NCBI RefSeq assembly: GCF_014649375.1
Contig: NZ_BMSX01000043.1
Coordinates: 1 to 50,229 of the forward strand
Source of the DNA: Streptomyces aurantiogriseus
GTDB lineage: Bacteria > Actinomycetota > Actinomycetes > Streptomycetales > Streptomycetaceae
DNA: 50,229 nucleotides
Reading direction: 5' to 3'
The notes under the pieces are model-generated. The model did no database searches. It saw only the letters and a list, made by a program, of their open reading frames with translations, and was not told where the DNA came from. Below, in pieces: positions 42,214 through 50,229 of this stretch (within the stretch, counting starts at the first letter, position 1; every line of letters begins with the position of its first letter). The position numbers were made by a program, and so were the translations under genes.

Positions 42214-43257
42214 ATGGCCCCCATCCCGTGGGGCAAGTTCCCCACTCTCGCTGAACATCAACTGGCCCGACGGTGGCTGCAGTTCATGGCGAACATCGGT
42301 CGAGCTTCCAACACGATCGACGCGTACGGGCGGGCGGTCGAGGACCACCTGCGGTTCTGTGCAGTTGAAGGCACAGATCCCGTACTGGCCGGTGCGGACA
42401 CGGTTGCCGCCTGGATCGGGGACATGCTCGACCGTCCCCGCCAGTGATCAGCGAAGGCGCCGCTGCATCCGGAGACGGGACTGGCGAACGCGACCGTCCA
42501 GCAACGTGTGGTGGCCGTGCGGTCCTTCTACGAGTACCTGGTGGAAGACGGGTTGCGTGAACGGAACCTGGTACGTCGGGGGCAGTCGAGCCGCCGTGGC
42601 CGTCGTCCTCGGCAGGGGCTCGTGCGGCGCTTCGAGCAGGCGCCTTGGATCCCCAACGAGGACGTCTGGCAGCGGATCCTCTTTGCGTGCGCCGAGGAGT
42701 CGTTACGCAACCGGCTCATGGTCACGCTCGCCTATGACGGTGCCTTGTGCCGAGAGGAGTTGGTCCAACTCGATGTCGGGGACTTCGAGCACGCGCACCG
42801 CCTGATCCATCTGCGGGCAGAGACGACCAAGTTCCAGCGGGCCAGGGAAGTCGCCTTCGACGTCACCTCGTCTCGGCTGTTCTTGGCCTACCTCAACGAA
42901 CGACGCGGCATGTTCGGCCGTATCGACGGACCGCTCTTCCGATCCGCCTCCAGCCGCAACTACGGCAAGCCGCTGGGGCCTTCCACCTGGTCAAAGACCG
43001 TCGAAGGCATCGCCCGCAGGGCCGGTGCCGCACGGCTGTCCACTCACACCTTCCGGCACTTACGGCTGACCGATCTGGCCCGCGCCGACTGGACCATCGA
43101 CCAGATCGCCCAGTACGCCGGCCACCGAGACTTGGCAACCACCATGCGTTACATCCATCTGTCCGGCCGGGAGCCTGCCGCTCGGCTGCACCGCGCGTCC
43201 GCATCGATCCAGCAGGACAGGGAGAACCTGCTGGCAGCACTGGCGGCAGTCCGGTGA
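42214..43257 (+). pseudogene. TnpA-like tyrosine recombinase with one nonsense codon
   Basis: The frame from ATG 42214 (MAPIPWGKFPTLAEHQLARR) is interrupted by TGA at 42445-42447 after MLDRPRQ. The same frame continues to 43257 with no shift. The catalytic set is complete: Arg in GALCREELVQLDVG, Lys in TKFQRAREV, HxxR in STHTFRHLRL, then YAGHRDLATTMRYIHLSG with His and the Tyr nucleophile. Full length would be 347 residues. The N-terminal half is duplicated at 8276-8701. Only the single stop separates it from a functional gene. Confidence 0.85.
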
Positions 43258-45490
43258 GCGCGACCGAACGGCCAGCACCTGCCTCGCTTGCGCAGTACGC
43301 GCCAAAACCGCTGCTCATCGCCCAGTTCTGACTGCAGAAGAACGGGCGGCCCTCGGCCGCCTGGCCGGGCTGGATCATCAGGTGATCCACGAGCGAAACC
43401 GTGTCGCTCTGGCCTGGCTGATCGATCCGCTGGAGGCGGTCTCGGCGCGGTGGGGCAACGCGCTGACCGACTCGGCCCGCAACATGCTCCTGATGGAAGT
43501 CGGCCGACGCTCCCTGGCCTACTGGGCCTGGGACGAGCAGACCTGGACAGCATTTGTCGCCTCCGTCACGGGCGAGATCCGTCACCGGCGCCGGGCCCAC
43601 CTGGTGGCCTGGGGCTACCTCTTCGGCGGACACCGACGACTCCACCACCGGGTCCAGATGCCCAAACTGCGCCCGCTGGCGACTTCGTCTTCGGCCACGG
43701 GGCCGTCGATCCCGCGCTGGAGCAGGTCTGCACGCTGCTGGAACGCTGGGAGACCTCGCCGAAATCGCAGCCGGAGTTGGTCCGTTCCTCCGTGCTCGAT
43801 GCCCTGCTCAGCGTCGGCAGCCCGCACCTGAAGGACGTGACTCTGGAACTGCTGCAGGACCTGGTCGCCGACCATCCCGCATCCAGTGCGCGACGCCGCG
43901 GGTTCTTCAAGATGTCCCGGGTCCTGGCGGCCAACGGCTTCAATCCCGAGCCGCTGGTCAACGGGCACCAGCAGCGCGGAACGCGTCCGGAGACCGTGGC
44001 CTCGGTCCCGCCGGAGTGGTTGGAGATGGTCCTGCGCTGGCGGAAGTTCAGCACCAACGAGCCCGGCACCGTCCGCACCAAGTTCCCCTTGCTGCTGGTG
44101 GCCGGGCGATGGGCGGCCGAACGGCACCCGGAGGCGACGAGCCCGCAAGCCTGGACGCGTGACATCGCCGCTGAGTACATCGCGGACACCATGATCGCGG
44201 TTCGCGGCCAATGGGCCGGCCACAACCGCAACCGCACCGGCTGGGGCGAGCCCTTGAACGTCGGCGGGAAGACTGGACGGGTCGACTCGATACGCAGCTT
44301 CTTCTGCGACCTGATCCAATGGGAATGGATCACCCGCAGGTTCGCTCCCCGCCGCGTCCTGGCTGGCTCTGCCGCTGTCGGTCCGGGCCGGGCGCGACCC
44401 GGACCCCCGGATCATCGACGATGCCGCCTGGGCCAAGCTCATGGCCGCCGGACTGACGCTGACCGCCGACGACCTGCGCGCCTACGGGACACCACGGGCG
44501 AAGGCTGCTGGATGGCACGCGAACTACTACCCGATCGAAATGATCCGCGCCCTGGTCGGGGTGTGGCTGTTCGGCGGGCTCCGGATGGACGAGATACGCC
44601 GTCTCGAACTTGAATGCGTCCGCTGGGACCAGGCCACCGACCGCGACAGCGGCGAGACCTACCGCGTCTGCCTGCTGCACATCCCGGCGAACAAGACGAC
44701 GGCGGCGTTCTCCAAGCCGGTCGACCCCATCGTCGGTGAGCTCATCGATGCCTGGAAGGACGTTCGCCCTGCCCAGCCGGACATCACCGACCGCAAGACC
44801 GCACAGCGACGCCAGCACCTGTTCTGCTACCGAGCTCAGCTCATCGGCTCCGCCTACCTCAACGACAAGCTCATCCCGATTCTCTGCGCGAAGGCCGGCA
44901 TCCCCGAGTCCGACTCCCGCGGCGCACTCACCAGCCACCGGGCTCGCGCCACGATCGCCACCCAACTACTGAACGCAAAGGACCCTCTGTCCCTGGCTGA
45001 CCTGCAGCAATGACTAGGACACAAGCACCCATCCAGCACCCGCCACTACGCCAAGATCCTCCAACGGACTCTGTCAGCGGCCTACAAGCGCGCCGACTAC
45101 TTCGCCCGGAACGTGCGCACCATCCAGGTCCTCATCGACCGTGAATCCATCCTCACGGGCGCTGCCGCCGACGGCGAGCAGCCCTGGAAGTACTACGACC
45201 TGGGCGAGGGCTACTGCTCCTACGACTTCTTCGCCAAGTGCCCCCACCGGCTGGCCTGCGCACGCTGCCCGTTCTACGTCCCCAAGACCTCAAGTCGCGG
45301 CCAACTCCTGGCCGTTAGGGACGGCATCGACGCAATGCTCGAACAGCTCAACCTGACCGACGACGAGCGAGAAGCCCTTGAGGGCGACCCCGAGGCGGTC
45401 ACCGCCCTCGCTGCACGACTCGCGGACACACCAACGCCAGCCGGTCCGACCCCGCGAGAACTCGGAACAACCGACACCTCATCCCTCTGA
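43254..45490 (+). pseudogene. TnpB-like large tyrosine recombinase, multiply broken
   Basis: It starts at GTG 43254 overlapping the previous stop (VSATERPAPASLAQYAPKPL). One-base shifts occur near 43330 and 43675, and a 4-bp GGCT duplication near 44365 (RRFAPRRVLAG in place of RRVLALPLSV). A TGA near 45011 replaces the Trp between HxxR and the GH motif (ADLQQ stop LGHKHPSSTRHYAK). Catalytic parts are GGLRMDEIRRLELE, TSHRARATI and RHYAKI. The C-terminal tail YCSYDFFAKCPHRLACARCP is Cys-rich. About 740 residues when intact. Frames agree across the TGA, so it is a true nonsense change. Confidence 0.82.
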
Positions 45491-45508
45491 CCCAGCTCAA
45501 GAGCACAG

Positions 45509-46018
45509 TCACTGCGCAGACGTCCCATCAGCACGACGAGCGAAATACCGATCCAGAATCTCCGGACTATCGGGGGTGAAAGTCCACTCCCGAAGGATCC
45601 GCGGCAGGTCAGACTCACTCAGCCAGCCGTGCCAGGCGACCTCATTCGAGTTCGGCATGCCAGCCCGCGGAACGACGGCATCGCACACCCCAAGCCAGTG
45701 AGGGCTCAGCCCGCTTCGGTTAAGGAACTTGAACCGAAAGCGCACTGCCGCCGACACCCCCAACTCCTCGTCCAACTCACGGGAAGCTGCCTGCTCATAA
45801 GACTCCCCGACTCCCAGGGCTCCACCGACTCCGACCTCGTAATGCCCCGGGAATCGGGGCACCTGCTCAGCACGCCGATGGACGAGGATCCGACCCTGCC
45901 GGTCGTGACACACGACCACGGCAATCCGGTGCAGCCAGCCCTCCCGGACGGCGTCTCTCCGACTCACTGGCCCCAGCACACGGTCCTGTGCATCGACACG
46001 TTCCACGACTTCAACCAC
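45509..46018 (-). CDS. NUDIX hydrolase
   Basis: The Nudix box is GALGVGESYEQAASRELDEE followed by LGV, fitting GX5EX7REUXEEXGU. It is preceded by LHRIAVVVCHDRQGRILVHR and PRFPGHYEVGVG, and followed by FLNRSGLSPHWLGVCDAVVP. The arrangement resembles isopentenyl-diphosphate-isomerase-like/YfcD NUDIX proteins acting on nucleoside or isoprenoid diphosphates. GTG 46018 is taken as start (VVEVVERVDAQDRVLGPVSR), but other in-frame starts up to 46093 cannot be excluded. It converges with the recombinase pseudogene. Substrate unknown. Confidence 0.85.
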   Translation of the reverse strand: MVEVVERVDAQDRVLGPVSRRDAVREGWLHRIAVVVCHDRQGRILVHRRAEQVPRFPGHYEVGVGGALGVGESYEQAASRELDEELGVSAAVRFRFKFLNRSGLSPHWLGVCDAVVPRAGMPNSNEVAWHGWLSESDLPRILREWTFTPDSPEILDRYFARRADGTSAQ

Positions 46019-46144
46019 GACGCACACGATCGCAGAGCCCACTGACAGCAGCCCTCGATGCCGGACTGCCAAGTCTCCAGCTCCAACCCCCACTTACGCG
46101 ACGAAAGGTCACGACCCTGTCTCGATTCTCAATTCGAGGCCATC

Positions 46145-46204
46145 TCATTTGGCGAGTCTGCGGTAGCAGATGAGGGTGCAGGCGGCGATGTTGGTCGCAC
46201 CCGC
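46145..46204 (-). pseudogene. Possible IS transposase C-terminal remnant
   Basis: The minus strand reads ATNIAACTLICYRRLAK then TGA, similar to the last residues of some IS5/IS1182-like Streptomyces transposases (ACTLICYRRLTK). Being only 19 codons, this is suggestive only. Confidence 0.3.
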
Positions 46205-46984
46205 TCAGCCGGCCGAAGTGTTCTGTGTCGCCTCGCGTGCTTCGGTGAGGGCTCGCTGCCTGAGGTTGCCGCCGAACAACTGAATCGTGGTGGCGGCCAG
46301 GATGTCATCCCTGCCGATGGTCCGCCCGTCCCCCCTGCGGGTGGACAGGGCCTGGAGGGGATCCTTGAGGAACGGGGGTGGGGCCGGTTCGCCCGACATC
46401 CCTAGGGTGACCGTACCGAAACGTTTGACCCCGCCCTCGCGGACGACCATGGCCGCGTCCCGGGCGAGGTCCGTCAGGAACACGCTCGCGATTCCGTCCA
46501 GGTCGCGGACCATCGCCGGGACGGCCGTCACCCCCTGGCTCCGCAGCAGCTTCTTGACCCCAGCCTCGAACCTGTGGGCGCCGACCACAGCACTCGGTTT
46601 GCGCGACCTGCTGCGCTTACGAGAAGGCACGATGACACCCTCGGCGTCGTACAGGACACCGGTCAAGCCTCGAAACGTCGGGCTGTGGTCGTACCACTTG
46701 GCCCCCACCTCGAGCTCGACGTTCCGGTCGATCGCCGAGAGAAGGTCCCCGGGGATCAACTTCTTCCGGGCCTCCTCCGCCGCCGCTCTCCTCGCGCCGT
46801 CGATGATCTCCGTCAGCACTGTCCGCGTCACCGACGCGGCGGCCCACGCGGCCGACCGAGAGACGTGCATCGGGGTCACGTCCCTGAACACCGCTTTAAC
46901 GAGAGAAGGTTTGAACGGCGAGACATCCATGACCGAGGCGGTCTGGGTACCGGTGCGCTCAGGGCGTGCGGGCTGTGCGGTCAT
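46205..46984 (-). CDS. Histone-fold doublet protein (H2A-like and H4-like halves)
   Basis: The 259-residue protein has two segments that each read as helix-loop-long helix-loop-helix. Domain 1: helix SLVKAVFRDVT (27-37), loop PMHVSR, long helix 44-73, loop KKLIPG, helix DLLSAIDRNVELEVG; compare H2A, where LTAEVLELAGNA, RITPRHLQLAI and EEL occupy the same places. Domain 2: VKKLLRSQGVTAV, then IASVFLTDLARDAAMV against H4 GVLKVFLENVIRDAVTY, an insertion of about 35 residues, and RTIGRDDILAATT against the H4 KTVTAMDVVYAL segment. A basic patch (SRKRSRSRK, 121-129) joins them. No membrane helix or signal. It may bind DNA as an intramolecular dimer; function is inference. Confidence 0.7.
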   Translation of the reverse strand: MTAQPARPERTGTQTASVMDVSPFKPSLVKAVFRDVTPMHVSRSAAWAAASVTRTVLTEIIDGARRAAAEEARKKLIPGDLLSAIDRNVELEVGAKWYDHSPTFRGLTGVLYDAEGVIVPSRKRSRSRKPSAVVGAHRFEAGVKKLLRSQGVTAVPAMVRDLDGIASVFLTDLARDAAMVVREGGVKRFGTVTLGMSGEPAPPPFLKDPLQALSTRRGDGRTIGRDDILAATTIQLFGGNLRQRALTEAREATQNTSAG

Positions 46985-47118
46985 CGGAAGAAACGCTCCC
47001 TGCTGTCGGAGTTGTCAGAGGCCCACACTTCACCACGCAGACCCGCTCTCTTCCTCCATCCTCCGTCGAAGCGGCACCCGGTCAACGGCCTGACGGGCAC
47101 ATCTCGACGGCCGGGCCG

Positions 47119-47376
47119 ATGATTGGCCATCTCCCGCACGCCCTCGTACCGTGGCACCTGCGTCCCACGTCCGGCTACACGCCGCTCTTCATCGCCGCAT
47201 CGGTGCTGTGCGCCGTGTGGTCAACGCACTCCCGGCCGGGCAGCAGCCCGACCTCTTCACAACTGGCGGTGTTGGCGGGAGTGTGCGCCGCACTCGCTGT
47301 GATCGCAGCGGTGGACCTGGCGGTCATCGTCCGCCGCCGCAGGAGCGCGCGTCATCCCCGCCGGGCCGCCCGGTGA
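47119..47376 (+). CDS. Small two-helix membrane protein, hypothetical
   Basis: The 85-residue product begins MIGHLPHALVPWHLRPTSGY. It has two hydrophobic segments (YTPLFIAASVLCAVWS and LAVLAGVCAALAVIAAVDLAVI) and a strongly basic C-terminus (VRRRRSARHPRRAAR). No family is recognised. It diverges from the histone-like gene, sharing a 134-bp intergenic region. The ribosome binding site is weak and an upstream in-frame start cannot be excluded. Confidence 0.5.
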   Translation: MIGHLPHALVPWHLRPTSGYTPLFIAASVLCAVWSTHSRPGSSPTSSQLAVLAGVCAALAVIAAVDLAVIVRRRRSARHPRRAAR

Positions 47377-47556
47377 GTGCCAGGGGCCCCCTTGGCTGCT
47401 ACAGGTGAGCGCGAGCCACGAGGCGGTTCTTTTCGCGTAGAGCTATCACGCCAGGGCCGGTGTTCCGCTGGTCCGCCCCTTGAACTCGCTGGTACCGGGT
47501 GGAGGGCCTGCCACCCGGGGACGGCGTCGGCATCACGGCACGCGCATCCAGGACGG

Positions 47557-48195
47557 TCAGGGAAAGATCTTGATCGAGCTCTGCCAGTTCAGCTGGAGTG
47601 GCTGCTGGAGGGAGATGTGCAGGAAGCCCATCGCCTCCAGCTCCCGGGCTCTGCGCAGGGGTCCTACGTCGAACGGGCGCATCGCGCCGGAGCGGACAAA
47701 CTCCGCGATCTTGTCCTTGGCTGCGGAGTCGTCTCCGGCGATCAGGACGTCGAGCGGGAAGTCATGGCCCTCGCCTGTTGTCAGCGGGCCGGCGAAGGTG
47801 GTGTTGAACGCTTTGACGACCTTCACGTCCGTGCCGACGATCTGCTGGATCTCCTCGGCAGCCGAGCTGTCCGGGGGTGTCACCCGCCCATCCATGGTCG
47901 AGACGTCGATGGGGTTGCAGATGTCCACGAGGACCTGCCCGGCCAGTGCAGCCCCGAAGGATCTCGCGACCTGCAGTGCCGCGTCGTACCACAGTGCGAG
48001 CACGGTGACGTCGGCTGGGCCCGCCGAGGCGGCCCAGTCACTCTCGCCGTCCGGGAACCGCTGCTTGAGCTCCTCGGCCAGCGCCCGGGCAGGGGCAGCG
48101 TCGGGGTGGACCACGCACACGCCATGGCCGCCGGCAAGGGCACGGGTGGCGATGGCGCGGCCCATGTTGCCGGGGCCCACAATGTTGATCTTCAC
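47557..48195 (-). CDS. NADPH-dependent F420 reductase-like oxidoreductase
   Basis: The 212-residue protein starts with GTG 48195 (VKINIVGPGNMGRAIATRAL), a Rossmann GxGxMG motif. It continues SAGPADVTVLALWYDAALQV, VLVDICNPIDVST (the NP motif of the family), VVKAFNTTFAGPL (KAFN.t signature) and LDVLIAGDDSAAKDKIAEFV. This is the F420:NADP oxidoreductase/NADP-binding 9 family; members transfer hydride between NADP and F420 or reduce other carbonyls. The NTTFAG segment matches the family's catalytic region. It is monocistronic. Confidence 0.9.
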   Translation of the reverse strand: MKINIVGPGNMGRAIATRALAGGHGVCVVHPDAAPARALAEELKQRFPDGESDWAASAGPADVTVLALWYDAALQVARSFGAALAGQVLVDICNPIDVSTMDGRVTPPDSSAAEEIQQIVGTDVKVVKAFNTTFAGPLTTGEGHDFPLDVLIAGDDSAAKDKIAEFVRSGAMRPFDVGPLRRARELEAMGFLHISLQQPLQLNWQSSIKIFP

Positions 48196-48684
48196 GGCTG
48201 CTGCCTTCCGGTCGGACGGAGCCGTACGACGCCGTCGGGTCCATCGGCGCTGCCCATGGGCAGGGCTGTCCCGGAGCGAAGGGCCGCGTCATGGTGTGGA
48301 GCCGAGGGACGCAGGTGCATCCCTGTCCCGAGGCCCGACAGCTGTGCGCGAAGGCCGGCCACTGTCACCCGGATGCCGGGCGCGAGTCGGGATGCTGACA
48401 TCGTGGGTGACCATGGAACACCGCGCCTCACGCCTTGCCCCGTGCTTTCATCACCGTCTTGTTGAGCGCCCACAGCCCGAGCCCGCCAGAGCTTGCCTGT
48501 AGCTCCATCGATGCAGCGAACTAGCCACCTGATGCGGGGTCGCGGTGCAGTCCGCGGCGCCATGCCGTAAGCCGTGGTCCGCACTTGAGCGGCATGCCGC
48601 ACGCGGCGGGGTCGGCCATCATGGAGGGGTGGGGTCCGCCGATATCCATGCTCAGCCGGCCGCTGTGAACAGGAAGGAAGGCTC
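48196..48684. other. Gap between F420-type gene and DUF5996 gene
   Basis: A minus-strand frame at 48192-48401 ends in an overlap with the F420-type gene start, but its translation is low-complexity and unconvincing. Near 48430-48510 the minus strand reads LGLWALNKTVMKARGKA then a stop, which may be the end of a lost gene. The DUF5996 promoter must lie at the right end. Confidence 0.35.
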
Positions 48685-49620
48685 ATGGAGCTCTTCCCGC
48701 CGATTCCGCTCGCCGAATGGCGGGACTGCAAGGAGACGCTGCACCGGTTCGCGCAGGTCGTCGGCAAGATCCGGCTCGCCTCCAGCGTTCGGCGCAACCA
48801 CTGGTGGAATGTGCCCTTCCACCTCACGGGACGCGGCATCACCACCCGTCCGATGGGACAGGCCGAAGGCAATCCGTTCACCATCGACTTCGACTTCGTC
48901 GGGCACCAGCTGGTGGCCGCTTCGCTGGACGGCACAGAGGTGTCCTTCCCGCTCTACGGCCGGTCCGTGGCGTCCTTCCACCGCGCGACCCTGGACGCTC
49001 TCGCCGTGCTGGGTGTCCGAGTGGACATCCCAGCCCCCCACCCGTTCGACTTGCCGGACGCATCCCGGCCCTTCGCCGAGGACACCGAACACGCGGCCTA
49101 CGATCCCGTTCAGGTCAACCGATACTGGCGCGTCCTCAGCCAAGTGGCGCTGGTGCTGGAGGAGTCCGCGGCTGGATTCTCGGGGAAGGCCAGCCCCGTG
49201 CACCACTTCTGGCACACCTTTGACATCGCCTACAGCAGGTTCTCCGGACGGCAGGCCGAGCAGCCGGCGGAGGCCGACCCGGTCACCCGTGAGGCGTACT
49301 CCCGTGAGGTGATCAGCTTCGGCTTCTGGTTCGGGGACGACACGTTCCCCGAACCCGCCTTCTACTCCTACACCGCTCCAGAGCCACCAGGGCTGGCGGA
49401 GGAGCCGCTCGCACCAGAATCCGCCCGGTGGGTGGCGCGCAACGGCAGTCATCTGGCCGTGCTCCGCTACGACGATGCCCGTGCCGAAGCAGACCCGCGC
49501 GGCGCCGTGCTCGCCTTCTACGACAGCGCCTACCAGGCCGGAGCGGGGCGTGCCGACTGGGACGTGGCCGGGCTGGCCTGCCCTGGAGGGATTACGGACC
49601 AGCACTCGGCCCGGCCGTAA
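48685..49620 (+). CDS. DUF5996 family protein
   Basis: ATG 48685 (GGAAGGAAGGCTC upstream) opens MELFPPIPLAEWRDCKETLH. The 311-residue protein carries the family phrases VGKIRLASSVRRNHWWNVPF (KiRla...pp.NHWW.v.ly), GNPFTIDFDFVGHQLV, SPVHHFWHTFDIAYSRFSGR and VISFGFWFGDDTFPEPAFYS. Conserved His and Trp clusters suggest an enzyme, but no function is established. It is a single gene, convergent with the zinc-finger gene that ends at 49667. Confidence 0.92.
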   Translation: MELFPPIPLAEWRDCKETLHRFAQVVGKIRLASSVRRNHWWNVPFHLTGRGITTRPMGQAEGNPFTIDFDFVGHQLVAASLDGTEVSFPLYGRSVASFHRATLDALAVLGVRVDIPAPHPFDLPDASRPFAEDTEHAAYDPVQVNRYWRVLSQVALVLEESAAGFSGKASPVHHFWHTFDIAYSRFSGRQAEQPAEADPVTREAYSREVISFGFWFGDDTFPEPAFYSYTAPEPPGLAEEPLAPESARWVARNGSHLAVLRYDDARAEADPRGAVLAFYDSAYQAGAGRADWDVAGLACPGGITDQHSARP

Positions 49621-49666
49621 CCCGTGGCTGGTCCAGTCCTGCCGTTCCCGTTCGCCCATGGGGCTC

Positions 49667-50033
49667 TCAGTGCAGGTGCCGTCGCCGGTCAGTAGGCACT
49701 TTGTCTTTGGGGCCAGGCTGCGATTCCGGGCGGGAGGTGGGTGGCGACAGTTGCGGCCCCTCGAAAAACGTCTCAGTCTCGACGTCCCAGAACCAGCTCT
49801 CTCCGGGTTCGAAGCTGGTCAAGACGGAGTGCCCGGCCACACGCGCGTGCTTCGTGCCGTGCCGGGAGGGTGAGGAATCGCAGCACCCGATATGCCCGCA
49901 GGCGGCACAGCGCCGCAAGTGCAACCACCATCCGGGGCCGTCGCCCGCCAAGCACTCCACACACCCGTCCCCGCTCGGCCACGCGGTGGGGTCGGTCGAT
50001 TCCGGGGATGCGCTCTGACGTGCTATCGGACAT
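49667..50033 (-). pseudogene. UBP-type zinc-finger protein with 5' frameshift
   Basis: The main frame reads WPSGDGCVECLAGDGPGWWL, HLRRCAACGHIGCCDSSPSR and HARVAGHSVLTSFEPGESWF. This is the ZnF-UBP domain with its Cys/His ligands, as in small Streptomyces UBP-finger proteins. The expected start MSDSTSERIPGID lies in another frame (ATG 50033, GGGCGGG upstream). A tandem CGACCGAC (near 49998) adds 4 bp. Removing one CGAC gives GIDPTAWPSGDG, the normal family N-terminus. The gene is probably inactivated or phase-variable. A start inside the downstream frame cannot be ruled out. Confidence 0.65.
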
Positions 50034-50229
50034 GAACCCGCCCATACCGTTTGGGCACGTTTGTGAACTTTTACTGGAGGGAGGAGACGGCGACTGAACG
50101 GCCGCGGAGCGGACTGGGGAGCTTGCACCACCCCGCCCGCAAGAGATCTGCTGCAGAGCCAGCCGCTGATCCGCTACTGACCTTTGCGGCGTGATGTCGT
50201 TGAGGGCTGACGATGTGTGATCGTCGCGG
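50034..50229. other. Right-edge non-coding sequence
   Basis: It contains the presumed promoter of the UBP-finger gene (A/T-rich GTTTGTGAACTTTTACTGG near 50060). No gene is recognised to the right edge. Confidence 0.4.

Larger units (their letters stand above)
41082..45490 (+). mobile_element. Tn554-like double-recombinase element with secondary insertion
   Basis: The left end is the 27-nt motif at 41082-41108. It is followed by a 1.1-kb secondary insertion (41105-42204) and then two tyrosine-recombinase genes in tandem, overlapping by 4 bp (42214-43257 and 43254-45490). Both are inactivated. Two tandem tyrosine recombinases of about 350 and 640-740 residues recall TnpA/TnpB of Tn554. A TnpC-like gene is not seen, and the right end is not identified. 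Confidence 0.55.

Noticed and set aside
42445..42447. TGA as a selenocysteine or recoded codon
   Set aside because: The paralogous copy at 8.5 kb has ordinary codons there and the partner recombinase is clearly decayed, so this is a nonsense change.
48192..48401. Small minus-strand ORF overlapping the F420-type gene start
   Set aside because: Its translation is low-complexity without any recognisable motif and no ribosome binding site supports it.

Overview
The window is very GC-rich and uses GC-ending codons almost exclusively. Its gene set is that of a streptomycete or close relative: a SARP/AfsR-type giant regulator, a Ser/Thr kinase with an extracellular domain, an MmyB-type XRE regulator, a secreted tripeptidyl-aminopeptidase-like hydrolase, DUF5995 and DUF5996. 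About one third of the window is wreckage of mobile elements (IS701, IS5, IS110, ISAs1, NF041680-type, Tn554-like double recombinases). This mosaic is typical of an accessory region such as a linear-chromosome arm. No rRNA, tRNA or CRISPR array was seen.

Layout. 1-5.8 kb: 3'-cut SARP regulator, a zeta-toxin stub, then an EamA exporter divergent from an Lrp/AsnC regulator. 5.8-7.6 kb: HisC remnant, then a membrane protein/YtrA-type GntR operon behind an operator-rich leader. 7.6-12.2 kb: recombinase fragment inserted into a PAPS-reductase-like remnant, then GNAT, APH-like kinase, second recombinase tail and an IS5/methyltransferase chimera. 12.2-15.4 kb: truncated MFS transporter, CE1-like esterase, IS110 pseudogene. 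15.7-18.1 kb: Ser/Thr kinase coupled to a membrane protein. 18.2-22.7 kb: IS701 copy with a GNAT gene inside its terminal repeat, IS5 stub fused to a broken ABC exporter, another IS701 fragment. 22.7-28 kb: secreted peptidase with a 17-bp tandem repeat at its 3' end, SMI1/KNR4 gene, hypothetical gene, sigma-factor and SDR remnants. 28-31 kb: aldo/keto reductase, then an SDR/Atu4866 pair divergent from an MmyB-type regulator across a 37-bp palindrome. 31-37 kb: IS debris around a seven-bladed beta-propeller, a cold-shock protein, a TraB/PrgY-like protein and a second IS701 copy. 37.2-40 kb: RibD-type reductase, an alpha/beta hydrolase lacking catalytic residues, DUF5995. 40.5-45.5 kb: two-recombinase element interrupted by a 1.1-kb two-gene insert with terminal inverted repeats. 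45.5-50.2 kb: NUDIX, a two-domain protein resembling fused core histones, F420-type NADPH oxidoreductase, DUF5996 and a frameshifted UBP zinc-finger protein.

The strongest candidates for something undescribed are the histone-fold doublet (46205-46984) and the inverted-repeat-bounded two-gene insert (41105-42204), whose empty-site version is preserved at 8.7 kb. Local regulatory units are also readable: the Lrp/EamA pair, the YtrA operon, the palindrome-controlled SDR/MmyB divergon and a MerR-type promoter with no MerR gene. All family assignments come from reading translations by eye; none was confirmed by a database search.
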